DNA from: Juglans regia
Lineage: Eukaryota; Streptophyta; Magnoliopsida; Fagales; Juglandaceae
Assembly (NCBI RefSeq): GCF_001411555.2
Contig: NC_049909.1
Span: 14,008,686 to 14,072,685, forward strand
Length of the DNA stretch: 64,000 bases
Reading direction: 5' to 3'
Below the pieces are notes generated by a model. That model was not told the origin of the DNA and made no database searches. It saw nothing but the letters and a program-made list of their open reading frames with translations. Below are positions 1-12,200 of the stretch, piece after piece (position 1 is the first letter of the stretch; every line of letters begins with the position of its first letter). Both the position numbers and the translations under genes were made by a program.

Positions 1-2
1 AG

Positions 3-164
3 TTTAAAGCTCTCCTTGTAGCTCTTGAGGATAGTCATTTGAAGTCAGCTTCAAGGCGTGATAGGGAACTTAAAAAGTTAACGTGCTCTATTAATTATGA
101 TGTGAAAGAAGGGAGTGGTGGAAGGGATAGATCGAGAGGGAGGGGCAACATAGTTTTATTATGA
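3..164 (+). CDS. LINE ORF1 C-terminus (partial)
   Basis: An open frame runs from the window edge to a TGA at 162-164. The last residues are basic (GGRDRSRGRGN), as expected for a nucleic-acid-binding LINE ORF1 protein. Its stop overlaps the ORF2 start as ATGA (161-164). The same tail and the same ATGA overlap occur in the copy at 32592-32595, which supports a real coding end. Only about 53 codons are visible. Confidence 0.75.
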   Translation, partial: FKALLVALEDSHLKSASRRDRELKKLTCSINYDVKEGSGGRDRSRGRGNIVLL

Positions 165-3100
165 AGCCCAAGATTATATCATGGAATACTCGGGGGCTCA
201 ATGATCGTAATAAACGAGCTAGTATTAAATCGTTATTGCAGTTGTGGAAGGGGGATGTAGTGTGTTTGCAAGAAACAAAATTGCGACACATTGATAGAAA
301 AATTGTGAGAAGTTTATGGGGGTGCCCGTATGTGGGTTGGACTTATTTGGCCTCGGTGGGAGCCTCAGGTGGAGTATTACTAATGTGGGATAAAAAAATG
401 GTTGAGATGATTGAGGAATGTATTGGAGAATTTTCAGTGGCGACTCTTTTTAAAAATGTGGTGGATGGATGGGAATGGGCATTTGCAGGCTCTTATGGTC
501 CTAATGTGGATAGGATTAGGAGAGGGATGTGGGAGGAGTTGGCGGGTTTATATTACTTATGGGATGTGCCTTGGTGCATGGGGGGGGATTTTAACATTAT
601 TCGTTTTCCTAGTGAGCGATCAGGGCAGGGTAGACATTCGAGGGCTATGGAGGAATTCAATGAGTTCATTTTTTATCTTGATCTCATGGATCTTCCTTTG
701 GCAGGAGGTGAGTATACTTGGTCAAATGGAAGGGTTTGGTCGAGATTGGATAGATTCTTGGTTTCTCCCTCGTGGGAAGCTAAATATCCTGAAGTAAGGC
801 AGAAAAGACTAGTTCGAGTCAGTTCAGATCACTTTCCTATCCTTTTGGATTGCGGGGGTATACACAGGGGGCACAGATATTTCAAGTTTGAAAACATGTG
901 GCTTACAGCGGATGGGTTTGTAGAGATGGTACGTGCTTGGTGGACTTCGTATCAGTTTATTGGTACCCCTAGTTACATTCTTGCTGGCAAATTGAAGGCT
1001 TTAAAACAAGATTTGAGGAAGTGGAATTTGGAGGAGTTTGGTCACATCGACAGTCAGAAGGGTACACTGATGGAGGAACTGCAAGACTTAGAAGAGAAAG
1101 AGTTCTTGGGAGATAATTCGGAAGATGTGGCATTGAGAAAGGGTATGGTTATGGCAAATTTGGAGAGGGTTTTGTTGTCAGAGGAGACTTCTTGGCGGCA
1201 AAAATCCAGGGCTCTCTGGTTGAAAGAAGGTGATAGGTGTACAAAGTTCTTCCACAAAGTGGCTAATTCACATAAGCGTAACAATGCTATTGAGTCTCTT
1301 ATTTCAGGGACCCAGGTACTAGTTTCTCCATCCGAGCTAGAAAATCATATAGTTCAGTACTATGAGACCCTGCTTGCAGAATCGGTTCTTTGGAGGCCAA
1401 AGCTTGATGCTTTGCATTTTGAGGCTATTGACACTCAGAGTGCAAATGTGTTGGAGAGACCTTTTGGCGAAGAAGAGATTTATAAGGTCATTTCAGGTAT
1501 GGCAAAGGATAAAGCGCCGGGTCCGGATGGGTTTACAATGGGTTTCTTTCAAACCTGCTGGGACATTGTAAAAGATGATGTTTTCCAGGTTTTCAATGAA
1601 TTCCATTCTTTCCAAAAGTTTGAAAAATCATTGAATGCGACCTTTATTGCTCTCATTCCCAAGAAACATGGGGCAGATTCTATTGAAGACTTTCGGCCTA
1701 TAAGTCTGGTTAGTAGCGTGTATAAGATCATTTCAAAGGTGCTTGCTAACCGGCTTAGTCCGGTGTTGGAACATATTATTTCCAAGTCCCAAAATGCCTT
1801 CATTCGTGGGAGACAAATTCTTGATTCAGTACTCATTGCAAATGAGTGTTTGGACTTCAGATTACAGGAGGGAGATTCAGGTGTTCTGTGCAAGCTTGAC
1901 ATGGAGAAGGCATATGATCATGTGAATTGGGAATTTCTCTTTTACTTGCTTGAGAGAACTGGATTTGGGGATAGGTGGATTGCATGGATGCGGTATTGTG
2001 TTTCAACCGCTCGATTCTCGGTTCTAGTTAATGGCACACCTGCTGGTTTTTTTGACAGTTCGCGGGGATTGCGACAGGGAGATCCTCTATCTCCTCTTCT
2101 TTTTGTTATAGTTATGGAGGCCTTAAGTAGGATGATGCAGGCTGTTGTTGGGGGAGGTTTCTTATCAGGATTTAAAGTGGGAAGTGGTTCTGGTGGTTCC
2201 ATGATCATTTCACCTCTTCTTTTTGCAGATGACACGTTAGTATTTTGTGAAGCGACTAGTAGCCACATCCAAACTTTACGAGCTTTGCTACTATGCTTTG
2301 AAGCAGTGTCAGGGTTAAAAGTGAACTTGGGTAAGTCTGAGATGGTTCCTGTGGGTGAGGTCTCAAATATCCTAGATTTGGCAAGTCTCTTGAATTGTAA
2401 GGTGTCCTCGCTCCCTATGAAATATCTGGGTCTCCCGTTGGGGGCAACTTTCAAGAATAGAGCTATTTGGGATGGAGTAGTGGAGAAGATAGAGAAAAAG
2501 CTTGCTGGTTGGAAACGGGGGTATTTATCAAAATGGGGTCGTCTCACTCTTATTAAGAGTACACTCACTAATCTCCCTACATATGCTCTATCTTTGTTTC
2601 CTATGCCGGTAGGGGTGGTGAATAGATTGGAGAAACTTTTCAGGATTTTTTTATGGGGAGGTATGGAGGAGGAAAAGAAGTTCCATCTTGTTAAATGGAA
2701 AACCGTATGTGCCTCAGTTGTGAATGGGGGGTTGGGAGTATGTAATTTGAGAATTTTTAATAAAGCATTATTGGGAAAATGGTTATGGAGATATCACATG
2801 AAGAGGGGATCATTGTGGAAGGAAACTATTGACGCTAGATATGGGGCCGATTGGGGTGGTTGGTGCTCTAAGGAAGTGGGAGGGAGGTATGGTGTGGGTT
2901 TATGGAAGTACATAAGGAAGGGATGGCCAGGGTTTGTAAATCAAATACGCTTTGTGGCTGGTGAGGGCGTTTGTATTAGATTTTGGTGAGACGTGTGGTG
3001 TAGAGATTATACTTTGGAAAGGGTTTTTCCGGCCTTACATCGCATTGCAGTTAATGGGGAAGCTTCAGTGGCAGATGTGCGTGTATACTCTCATGGTGTG

Positions 3101-3802
3101 CAGCAATGGAATGTTCTTTTTATTAGGGATTTCCATGATTGGGAATTACCTATAGTCTTAGAATTTTTCAGACTATTATACTCATTGGAGATTCCTACAG
3201 CGCAGCGAGATAGTTTGAAGTGGCGGACTAACAACCACAAGATATGTACAGTGAAGGCGTATTACAATATCTTAACAACACAACGAGGTAGTATTCAGTT
3301 TCCCTGGAAGAGTATTTGGAGATCTCGTGTGCCTTCGAAAGTTTCTTTTTTTGTTTGGAGTGCTGCTCTTGGGAAGATATTGACCACTGAAAATCTGAGA
3401 AAGAGAGGTTGTGTAGTGTTGGATTGGTGTTACATGTGCAAAAAGAATGGAGAATCTGTGGATCATCTATTATTACACTGTGAGTTTGCAAGGGTGTTGT
3501 GGGATGAAATCTTTGTAAGGGTTGATGTTGCTTGGGTTATGCCTATGAGGGTGGTGGATTTGTTGGGGTGTTGGCCAAATATGCAAGGTAGTCATCAAGT
3601 GGTAGCAGTATGGAAGATGATTCCGTTGTGTATTATGTGGTGTATTTGGTTAGAAAGGAACGCACGTTGTTTTGAAGATAAAGAATGCTCAATGACCGAG
3701 TTAAAGAATTTTTTTCTCCATACTTTAATGTGTTGGTTTTCTACTATTGTATTAGATGGGGATAATATCCAGGAATTCTTGTCTTTATTTAATCGTTCTT
3801 AG
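161..3802 (+). pseudogene. LINE ORF2: endonuclease-reverse transcriptase with one in-frame stop
   Basis: Encodes an APE-like endonuclease (SWNTRGLND, CLQETKL, GGDFN, RLDRF, SSDHFP; residues about 6-230) followed by a reverse transcriptase ([37 protein letters not shown] and catalytic FADD, residues about 450-760). A C-terminal zf-RVT region follows (WCYMCKKNGES, HLLLHC). The frame is open from 161 to 3802 (about 1213 codons) except for a TGA at 2987-2989. The copy ending at 36249 has CAG at the same point. Because only one codon is wrong, the parent was probably active recently. No RNase H domain is seen. ORF2 starts inside the ORF1 stop (ATGA), so its translation probably depends on termination-reinitiation. 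Confidence 0.93.
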
Positions 3803-3906
3803 AATGTAATTAGGAGTACTTTTGTATACTTCCTGTGTACAAGGCCTAGGCCTATTTCATTCATATATATAATATTTATCTTTTACTGATAAAAAAAAAA
3901 AAAAAA

Positions 3907-5317
3907 GTAACAAGCTCCTGATGGAAACAAACAAGGAACTTGACACAGCTGACATAACAGCGAACAACTTCCCACATTTATCCTACAAATAACCGTTTTT
4001 AATCAAATAATACCAAATTATAGCGCCAACACTAGCAAGCAATAAATATGTTGATATATATATATATATACACAGAGTGATATATAATAAGTTACTAGAT
4101 TTTTAGGGCCCATTACTTTTTTTTGATAAGTCTTAGGGCCCATTACCATGCCATATGTCCTCATAGAAGAAGTTCGTCTTTAATCCATGTATTCTGTTTG
4201 CAAACAGAGTGCTATGATGACAAGATCCATCATGCAGCTGGGCTTGACATGATGAATGCTTTGCCATTATTATTTAACAATCCGGGATAAAGATGACACC
4301 CACTAATTTATGCCAATTATTTTTGTGGTACTTGATTTATTTAATTAGTCATTATGTTCCACATTATATTAAGTCGGTGTCAAGAATTCTCCGTGGGTAG
4401 GATGAACAAGTAATGTATTGAAATCCCGTAGGCCATTTCCTTTAGAACTTCCTAGTTGATTTAATGTTTGGAGTGTGAATTACATTGATAAGTGTTTTGC
4501 ATTTTTACATCCATTTTGTTGTATTAAGTACTATATAACAGAACTTAGTTCCTTAAACCAGTTGCATGAGATTGTTAATACTGAAAGTTAATGAAGAAGT
4601 TGTTCGTTCTGATGGCAGCAACTTGCTCTTTTGGTTTTGCATTTGTGCGTTACTGCTTCTTGAAGAAAATCCCATTCCCATGTTGTGGAAGTCAAAGAAA
4701 CAAATGAAGGAGATATGATTGAAGCAGTAGTAAATTAGATAGTGGAGGCTATTAATTCCTTGAACCAAATCTATGGTTAGTAAAAAAGCTTTAACTTTTA
4801 GAGTCACTATATCTGGAAAGCCTTGAATGTTCAGAGTTTCAGACACTGTTTCGTCATCAATTTTCTGGTCGCTGTCAACAACAGAACAATGGTACTGCCT
4901 CTTTCTTGTTTTGATGTATCGTTTCCTTTCTTCATTTGGCCATGGTGTTTCATTTCCTTTTGCCAGTTTTCTCTGGTGCAATCTGGCTTCTTTACTTCAA
5001 TATCAGTATTTTTATAGATTCCTGTAATCTAATATAAATAATCACCATCTGTGTTTAGTTACTTGGAGAAGTGCCATCCCAAAATGGGAACTTTCCTTTT
5101 AAGTCAAAACTCAGAGTAGTCCTTGTAAATATTGTTTGTTTTTCTGCATCAGATGGTATAAATATGTTATTCTGCAGATGAAATTGATGAAAGTATGCTA
5201 AGTAGCATACGGGTATCTGTTAAGAACAGATGCTTGTACCTGCAGGCTACAAGTCATTGTTTTCAAGCTCAACAATTTCTTTCTGGTGAAACCTAGACTA
5301 CCTGGTCCATGAATATG
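3907..5317 (+). repeat. Segment X1, duplicate of 38025-39382
   Basis: Starts right after the LINE tail and stays closely similar, base for base with small indels, to 38025-39382. Shared landmarks include the run from 'CAAGGAACTTGACACAGC' to 'CCTGGTCCATGAATATG'. No credible coding region is seen. In the other copy the homology stops at 39382 and resumes at 42804; here the two parts abut at 5317/5318, so this copy lost about 3.4 kb or the other gained it. Confidence 0.9.
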
Positions 5318-5519
5318 CAAGGCCTCATGATCAGATTTTATTTTAATGTTACTTTTTAGATCTAATGTGAAGAAGAGTGAGAGGTATCTTTTTTTACTCA
5401 TCCCATGGTGTTTTGGTTTAATGGTATTTGTTGTCCTCTAATTAGGGGTGAGCACCAACCCAGTCGAAGTTGGAATTCCCTAAATCTAACTTTGACTCTG
5501 ACTTTGTCAGAATTTGAAT

Positions 5520-6003
5520 TAGTGTTTTAAATTTCATACCGTACCGGCCGGTACGGTCGAAATTTTTCGTTTCGGCCGTTCGGCCGGTACAGGTACTATA
5601 TCTGTTCCGTACCGGCTAAAATACCGACTGTACCGGTTATACCCGATTAAATTTCGGCTTATACCGGCCTATATTTCGGTCGGTACCGACCGATATTTCG
5701 GCCTGTGTTTTTTTTTTTTTTTAATTTTTTTTTCGGTTTTTCAAACTACAAACTTATTTTTTAACCTATACTTCAGACTAGACTATTTATAATTTATATA
5801 TATATATTTATATATAATTTATTTATATATAAACTATTATTTTGGAATATAATTTTTATATATATTTATATATATAATTTATTTATATATCGACTATCCC
5901 GAAACGTTATCCCGAAATACTATTTCGAGACGGTACCAGTATCGAAATATTTCGTTCCAGTGCCTTGACCGGTACGACGTCCAGTACTGTATTCAAAACA
6001 TTG
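5520..6003. mobile_element. hAT-type MITE with 8-bp target duplication
   Basis: Ends TAGTGTTTTAAAT and ATTCAAAACATTG form imperfect terminal inverted repeats of the hAT type. They are flanked by ATTTGAAT (5512-5519) and GTTTGAAT (6004-6011), an 8-bp duplication with one mismatch. The subterminal regions are dense in palindromic GGTACCGG/CCGGTAC motifs and the centre is AT-rich. Segment Y near 42985-43005 lacks the insert. Confidence 0.85.
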
Positions 6004-7092
6004 GTTTGAATCTGAACTTCGACTACGACTTGTGTAGGTTCCAATCCGATTCCAACTTGTCAGAACTGAGTTCGATTCGGACTTTTTTTTAGCTTCATAT
6101 TTAGTCCATTTTTAAACAAGACTTTTTTGTGGACTTTCAAATTTCAAGTTTACTAAAAACATAACCAAAACTCTTTGAACAAAATCAACAAGATGCATGT
6201 GTCAATGGTCATTCCACATCAATATTTACAGTAAATATTTAAATATAAAATAGTATTAACAGTAGATATAATAGGAGCCCATCAACAAAGTAAAAGAATC
6301 ACAGGTTTATAATTTAGCTACTGTTTTGTATGCCATATCAGTTGCTAGTGTCTAACATATTTATAACTTATTTATAGTATCTAATTACATGTTATTATAT
6401 TTTAGTAAATTAGTATTGTGTGTTATTAACATATTATACTAGACTTATTAGTTATTTCTATATTTGTATCTAATTTATTTATACACTAGACTTATACTAT
6501 AGTGTCTAATTACATGTTATTAATATATATTAATATTACATGTAATTATACTAGTATCTAACTTATTTCTATATTTGATCATGTATGGTAGTAATACTAT
6601 GATGTTTACATATACTAAACTATTATTAGTCTATTTATATTGCAGAATAAGTATATTATTTTATAATAATTATCTCATACTAGTATAATATTGAATTTAG
6701 TTATATAAGTTCTAGTTATATAACTATAGTAGTATATATGATCAATATTTAGATAAATACATATTTTTATAACATATATACAATATCAGAGTCGGATTTG
6801 GATTTGGAGTTAGAGTCAGTCTAGCGACATCTCTAACTGAAAAACTAAAAAAAAAAAAATCTGACCCCAACTCCGTTTTGTCTTAGTTGGAGTCGAAGTC
6901 GAAGTCGGATTTTTAGATTTTTGCGCATCCTTACCTCTAATGGGTAGATAACCAATAATCGAGTCAAGTACTTTCAATCACCTTAGTTAGGGATCATTAT
7001 ACTTCATATTTAATGAGTATTGTTAGAAACAAATTCATCATATGATTGTTTTCATGTCCTAAATGCTTTGGGCATTTATAATTGCATTCTTA

Positions 7093-7666
7093 GAGCATTA
7101 GCATTGGTGTATGCATATGCATATGCATATGCAAAATCACATTTTTTGCATATCCACTTTGCCATTCAAGTAAAATTTCCACATTAGCTTATGCATATTT
7201 GAGACAAAATAATAAAAAAATATTATTATTTTTTTATTATTATTTTTTTATTAAAATCAATTTTTTTATATATATTTTGCAATTAGCATCCACTACATAC
7301 ATTTGACATTAATAATACAAATGCAATAATAAAAAATATAATTTTTTTATATATTATATTAAAAATATAATAAAATGAAAAAATATATATAATATATTAT
7401 AATAATAAAATGAATATGCAAGTGAAGATTTGTTATGTTGTTGAATGAGGGAGAAAAAGAAAGGATTGTGAGAGAGAGTGAGAGGAGAGATAAATAATGA
7501 TTAAAATATGATTTGAAGGATGAATAGTGGTTATCCAAATTTAGATAAGAATTGTTCATAGGTAACTAAATATTTGGATATACATAAACCAATGTGGAAG
7601 ATTTTAGGGTCATATTATACAAATATGATTTTGCATATGCATATGCATAGACCAATATTAATGCTC
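7093..7666. mobile_element. PIF/Harbinger-like MITE with TTA target duplication
   Basis: Inverted termini GAGCATTAGCATTGGT and (reverse complement of the right end) GAGCATTAATATTGGT, followed on both sides by repeated ATGCATATGC. TTA flanks both ends (7090-7092 and 7667-7669). Both paralogous loci (about 44008 and 28660) read straight through as an unoccupied TTA, so insertion followed the duplication. Non-coding. Confidence 0.88.
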
Positions 7667-7994
7667 TTAATAGTTTGGTCGTATGGAATTGGTTGTTCAG
7701 TCCCCAAATATTGCATGACCTCTGTATATGTTATGACATGTGTAAACTTATGCTTATGTTTATTATTCTATTCCTAGTTCAGCCAAATTAAGCCATACCT
7801 TTCAGGTTCACTTCATATATATATACATGCGTGCATATATATTTGGATAAGTAAGATAAGAGTTTATTAATAATTACTAAAAAGTTGAAAGATCTATGGG
7901 TAAATATGGATGAGAAGCAAGTGACGATGTAAAATCGAATCTTAATGTCACAAAGTTGATAGTTTGAGATAGAGATTGTTCCGGATTCTATACT

Positions 7995-8178
7995 CTCTTT
8001 TTTTTTGGATAAGGGAAAATCTTTCTTTCAAACTTTTAAATAAAGATTACAACATAGAATTAGCCCAGAAAACTTGGGCAATACAGTTAGGATTAGAACT
8101 CCACTAAATTATCAAATCATCAATATTCCATGCAAATTTAACCATCCCCTGGGCTGGACCATTGCCTAAACGGCTATC
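7995..8178 (-). mobile_element. 3' fragment of a LINE-like retroelement, minus strand
   Basis: A 184-bp insert bounded by an exact 12-bp direct repeat GGATTCTATACT (7983-7994 and 8179-8190). On the minus strand it ends in a run of A after 'GATTTTCCCTTATCC', the pattern of a 5'-truncated retroposed LINE 3' UTR. The same insert with the same target duplication is at 44371-44573, so it predates the X/Y duplication. Confidence 0.8.
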
Positions 8179-8214
8179 GGATTCTATACTTAAGTCTTAA
8201 ATCTTAAATCTTAT

Positions 8215-8431
8215 GTCTCGTTTGTTTTCAGAATTCCTTTCAACTCATCTCATCTTATCTAATCTAATCATTACAACTTTTTAAAATTCTCACACAAAAT
8301 AAAATAAACAATTCAATTTTTTCAAATCTCAAATTAAAAATAATATTAAAAAAATATATTCTAACAATATTTTATTCAACTTTTAACTTTATCTCAACTA
8401 ATTTCAACTCATCTGTGAAAACAAGCGAGGC
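8215..8431. mobile_element. MITE of the GATGAGATG family
   Basis: Inverted ends GTCTCGTTTGTTTTCAG and CTGTGAAAACAAGCGAGGC, with internal 'CAACTCATCTCATC' and 'TTCAACTTTTAACT' stretches that are the reverse of the MITE units at 8829, 9060, 13096, 14050, 44638 and 63291. TA or TTA/TAA lies at both ends. Non-coding. Confidence 0.72.
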
Positions 8432-8828
8432 TAAGGATTGTGCTCCAATTAGCCAAACAAAGAACTACCGATCTAGTGCACCAAACCTTTTAACAATATA
8501 ATCAATCACCAAACAGAAACTAGGAATTAGAGAGAGAGCGAACGTTGGCGCATATATACTTTTAACTAGGAGTGAGATATATGAGGTTTTTACAAGAAGA
8601 GTAAAATTTAGGAAAACATTTTAGGAAGCTTGTTTTTTAACAAAATTTTAGAAAAATTTATAGGAACCCAATATGAATACTTTACCAACAACAAATAACC
8701 TATTTCTTCATCAAAAGCCAACATATATAGTGAACACAATGCCATAACAACGTCTTTTGTGGTGCTTGCTTCGGTGGGACTTCTGTTGAACCCAACCCAA
8801 TTACAAATTTCTCGGCATTGCATATTTA

Positions 8829-9035
8829 GGTGCGGTTTGGATAGTAAGATAAGATGAAATGGTTTTAGATGAAAGTTAAAAGTTGAATAAAGTTTTATTA
8901 GAATATTAATTTTTAATATTATTATTATTTTGAAATTTAAAAAAGTTGAATTTTTTGTTATATTTTGTGTGGAAATTTGAAAAAGTTGTAATGATGAAAT
9001 GAGATGAGATGAAACACTTTCACTATTCGAACGGA
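8829..9035. mobile_element. MITE of the GATGAGATG family
   Basis: Starts GGTGCGGTTTGGATAG, ends CACTATTCGAACGGA, with 'AAAGTTGAATAAA', an AT-rich centre and 'GATGAGATGAGATGAAAC' near the right end. A related unit sits at the matching place in segment Y (about 44638-44834). Non-coding. Confidence 0.75.
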
Positions 9036-9059
9036 GTTACTCTACATACAGTCCTCAAA

Positions 9060-9270
9060 TGGCTTATGTTGTTTTCACAGATTAGATGAAATGAGATGAG
9101 ATTAAAACTGAAAACTGAATAAAATATTATTAGAATATAATTTTTAATATTATTTTTATTTTAAAATTTGAAAAAGTTGAATTGTTTATTTTATTTTATG
9201 TGAAAATTTAAAAAAGATGTAATGATTATATCAGATGAATTAAGAAGTTTTGTAAAAACAAACAAGGCCT
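9060..9270. mobile_element. MITE of the GATGAGATG family, abutting LINE copy 2
   Basis: Left end GGCTTATGTTGTTTTCACAG and right end reading, in reverse complement, AGGCCTTGTTTGTTTTTACA. Internal sequence is the same family as 8829-9035. LINE homology begins immediately after it, at about 9271. Confidence 0.7.
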
Positions 9271-12200
9271 AATTGAGAAGTTAAATGTCCGTGGTCTTAA
9301 CGAGGTAGAAAAGTGTCTTCGGATTCGGCACTTGCTTCGTGAGTGGAAAGCAGACATCGTTTGTTTACAAGAGACGAAGCTGAAGTTAATAAATAGGAGG
9401 ATTGTGAGGAGTATATGGAGTAGTAATTATGTAGATTGGGTGTATTTGGCTTCTTCGGGAGCATCGGGAGGAGTTATAATGATGTGGGATAGGCGGGTGG
9501 TGGAGAAAGTAAAGGATTACATAGGGAGATATATGGTAGCGTGCTCTTTTAGAAGTGTGGCAGATGGTTTCTTGTGGGCTTTTGCAGGTGTTTATGTGCC
9601 CAATTTAGACGTGGATAGAAGATTACTGTGGGATGAGCTAGCTGTGGTTCATTGTTGGTGGGAGCTCCCTTGGTGTATTGGGGGTGATTTCAATGTTGCT
9701 CGATTCCAAAGTAAAAGTTTTGGACATAGAAGATTGAGGCCAGCAAACTTGGAGTTCTCAGAGTGCATCTTTGACTTGAATTTGATAGATCTACCACTAG
9801 CAGGGAGCCCTGCCACATGGTCTAATAATCATACATGGACTCGATTGGATCGTTTCCTAATTTCACCAGAGTGGGAAAGCCAGTTTCCGGACGTATGGCA
9901 AAAGCGGTTGGGCCGGTTAGCCTCGGATTATTGGCCTTTCTTGCTGGATTGTGGAGGCATTCAGAGTGGTAAACGGTATTTTAAGTTTGAGAATATGTGG
10001 TTGAAATCAGAAGGTTTTGTGGAGAGGGTCAAACAGTGGTGGATTTCGTATCAGTTTGAGGGTACACCCAGCTTTATTTTTGCAAATAAGCTAAAAGTTT
10101 TAAAAAGAGATCTAAGAATATGGAATAAATAGTCTTTCGATAATGTGGAGGAGAACAAAAATACCAAGTGGATGGGTTGGTGTTTAACATTATTGAACCG
10201 AGGGATGTGGTTAGGATGGAGAAGGCTTTTGATGAGGAAGAAGTATTTAATATAATAAGGAAAATGGTAAAAGACAAGGCTCCAGGACCTTATGGTTTCT
10301 CTATGGGCTTTTTCCAAGAATGTTGGGAGGTGATTAAAGAAGATATTTTGAAGGTGTTTCAGGAGTTGTTCTCGTTTGGAAAATTTGAGAAAAGCCTTAA
10401 CTCCACTTTCCTTGCCTTAATACCTAAAAAGGCCGGGGCTATTGAGATCTTAGATTTTTGGCCTATCAGTTTAGTAAATGGAGTATATAAGATTATCTCA
10501 AAAGTGCTTGCAAATCGCTTGAGTGAGGTTTTGGAAAAAATTGTGACTAAGCCTCAAAATGCTTTTGTTAAGGGAAGACAGATCCTCGATGCGGTTCTAA
10601 TTGCCAATGAATGTTTGGATAGCAGATTGAAGGCTGGAAACCCAGGTATTATGTGTAAGTTGGATATGGAAAATGTGTATGACCATGTTAACTGGGACTT
10701 CCTCATACATCTATTGGGTATGTGTGGTTTTGGTGAAAGGTGGAGGTCTTGGATTAGGTGGTGTATCTCTATGGTACGGTTCTCTGTATTGATTAATTGT
10801 AGCCCTGAGGGTTTCTTTCAGAGTTCTCGTAGTCTGAGGCAAGGGGATTCGTTATCTCCTTTACTTTTTGTTATTGTGATGGAGGCACTAAGCAGGATGA
10901 TCTCGGCTTTGTTGGCTAATGGTTTTGTTAGGGGTTTCCAGATTGATTCTCCAAGCAGGGGTATTACTACTATCTCTCACTTACTGTTCACAGACGATAC
11001 GCTTATTATGTGCGAAGCTGATCAGGACCAGTTGCGGGTTGTGAAGGCATGTCTACTGTGTTTTGAAGCAGTGTCTGGTCTAAAAGTGAACTATGATAAA
11101 TCCGAGTTGGTACCGACTGGAGAGGTTTAGAATATTAGGGAGTTGGCTGACACGTTGGGTTGTAAGATAGCGTCTCTTCCTATGACTTACCTGGGATTAC
11201 CTTTGGGTATAGCTCCGAGGGCACGCTCGATTTGGGATACAGTAATTGAAAAAATAGAAAAGAAACTAGCAGGGTGGAAGAGAATGTACTTGTCGAAAGG
11301 GGGTCGGATTACTTTGATTAAAAGTACACTTTCTAATCTACCCACTTATTTCTTATCTTTATTCCTTATTCCGGCAAGTGTGGCGAGTCATCTCGAGAAG
11401 TTACAGAGAGATTTTCTGTGGGGTGGAATAGGAGAAGAGTTTAAATTTCATCTTGTCAAATGGGAAAAGATATGCCATCCTATCTCTAGTGACGGTTTGG
11501 GCATCAGAAATACGCGGTTGTTTAATCGGGCGTTACTTGGTAAATGGCTATGGCGATATACCAAGGAACCAGAAGCCATATGGAGAATTGTGATCGAAAA
11601 TAAATATGGTGGTTTAGGGGAGGGTTGGTGTACTAGAGAAGTTAGAGGGGCACATGGAAGGAGGCTATGGAAGTACATTAGAAAAGGGTGGAAGGTTTTT
11701 AATCGACACACTAGATTTCAGGTGGGTTCAGGTGCCAAGATTAGATTTTGGAAGAATGCATGGTGTAGTAACAGTGCTCTCCAAGAGTTGTTTCCTATTC
11801 TATTCCTGATAGCAAGTGCCAAAGATGCTACAGTGGCAGAGGTTATGAGAATCTCAGGATTGGGTATTCACTGGAATATCAATTTCAACCGAGCGGCACA
11901 AGATTGGGAGATTGAGGTTTTTGCAAATTTTTATAGTTTTTGTACTCTTAGCGTCCAAATATCCAGCATGAAGATAGTCTTTGGTGGATTCCTGCAAGAA
12001 AATGGGTTTTCACTATTCGTTCCTATTATAAGGTCCTTGCACAAATGCCAGAGGCACAGTTTCCCTAGAGAAAGCTCTGACGACACAAGGCCCCTCCCAA
12101 AGCTTTTTTTTTTTTTTGTGTGGACAACGACATTAGGAAAGATTCTTACTACAGATAATTTGAGAAAGAAGAGGATAATCATCGTAGACTGGTGTTGTAT

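Larger units (their letters stand above)
1..3906 (+). mobile_element. L1-type LINE, copy 1 (5' end outside window)
   Basis: Non-LTR retrotransposon holding the end of ORF1, an almost complete ORF2, a short 3' UTR and a 16-base poly(A) tail at 3891-3906. The 3' UTR resembles that of the copy ending at 36346 (both share the 'CCTGTGTACA' block). Sequence just after the tail matches Y from about 38025, so the 3' junction with host DNA is well placed. The 5' junction and any target duplication lie outside the window. Of the three LINE copies it is the least damaged. Confidence 0.93.
5318..9058 (+). repeat. Segment X2, duplicate of 42804-44857
   Basis: Non-coding, AT-rich DNA closely similar to 42804-44857, from 'AGGCCTC.TGATCAG' to 'CAGTCCTCAA'. 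It differs by insertions present only here: an hAT MITE at 5520-6003, a Harbinger-like MITE at 7093-7666 and about 600 bp around 8215-8830. A third, partial copy lies at 28105-28860. A few short open frames occur but none looks like a gene. Confidence 0.88.

Noticed and set aside
1942..2568. Long minus-strand frame (about 208 codons) opposite LINE ORF2
   Set aside because: Antisense shadow of the RT coding region; no motif, no start context, and the plus strand is clearly coding.
4051..4070. AT microsatellites here and at 30686, 44178 and 56861 as possible regulatory elements
   Set aside because: Ordinary simple repeats in AT-rich DNA; no supporting context.
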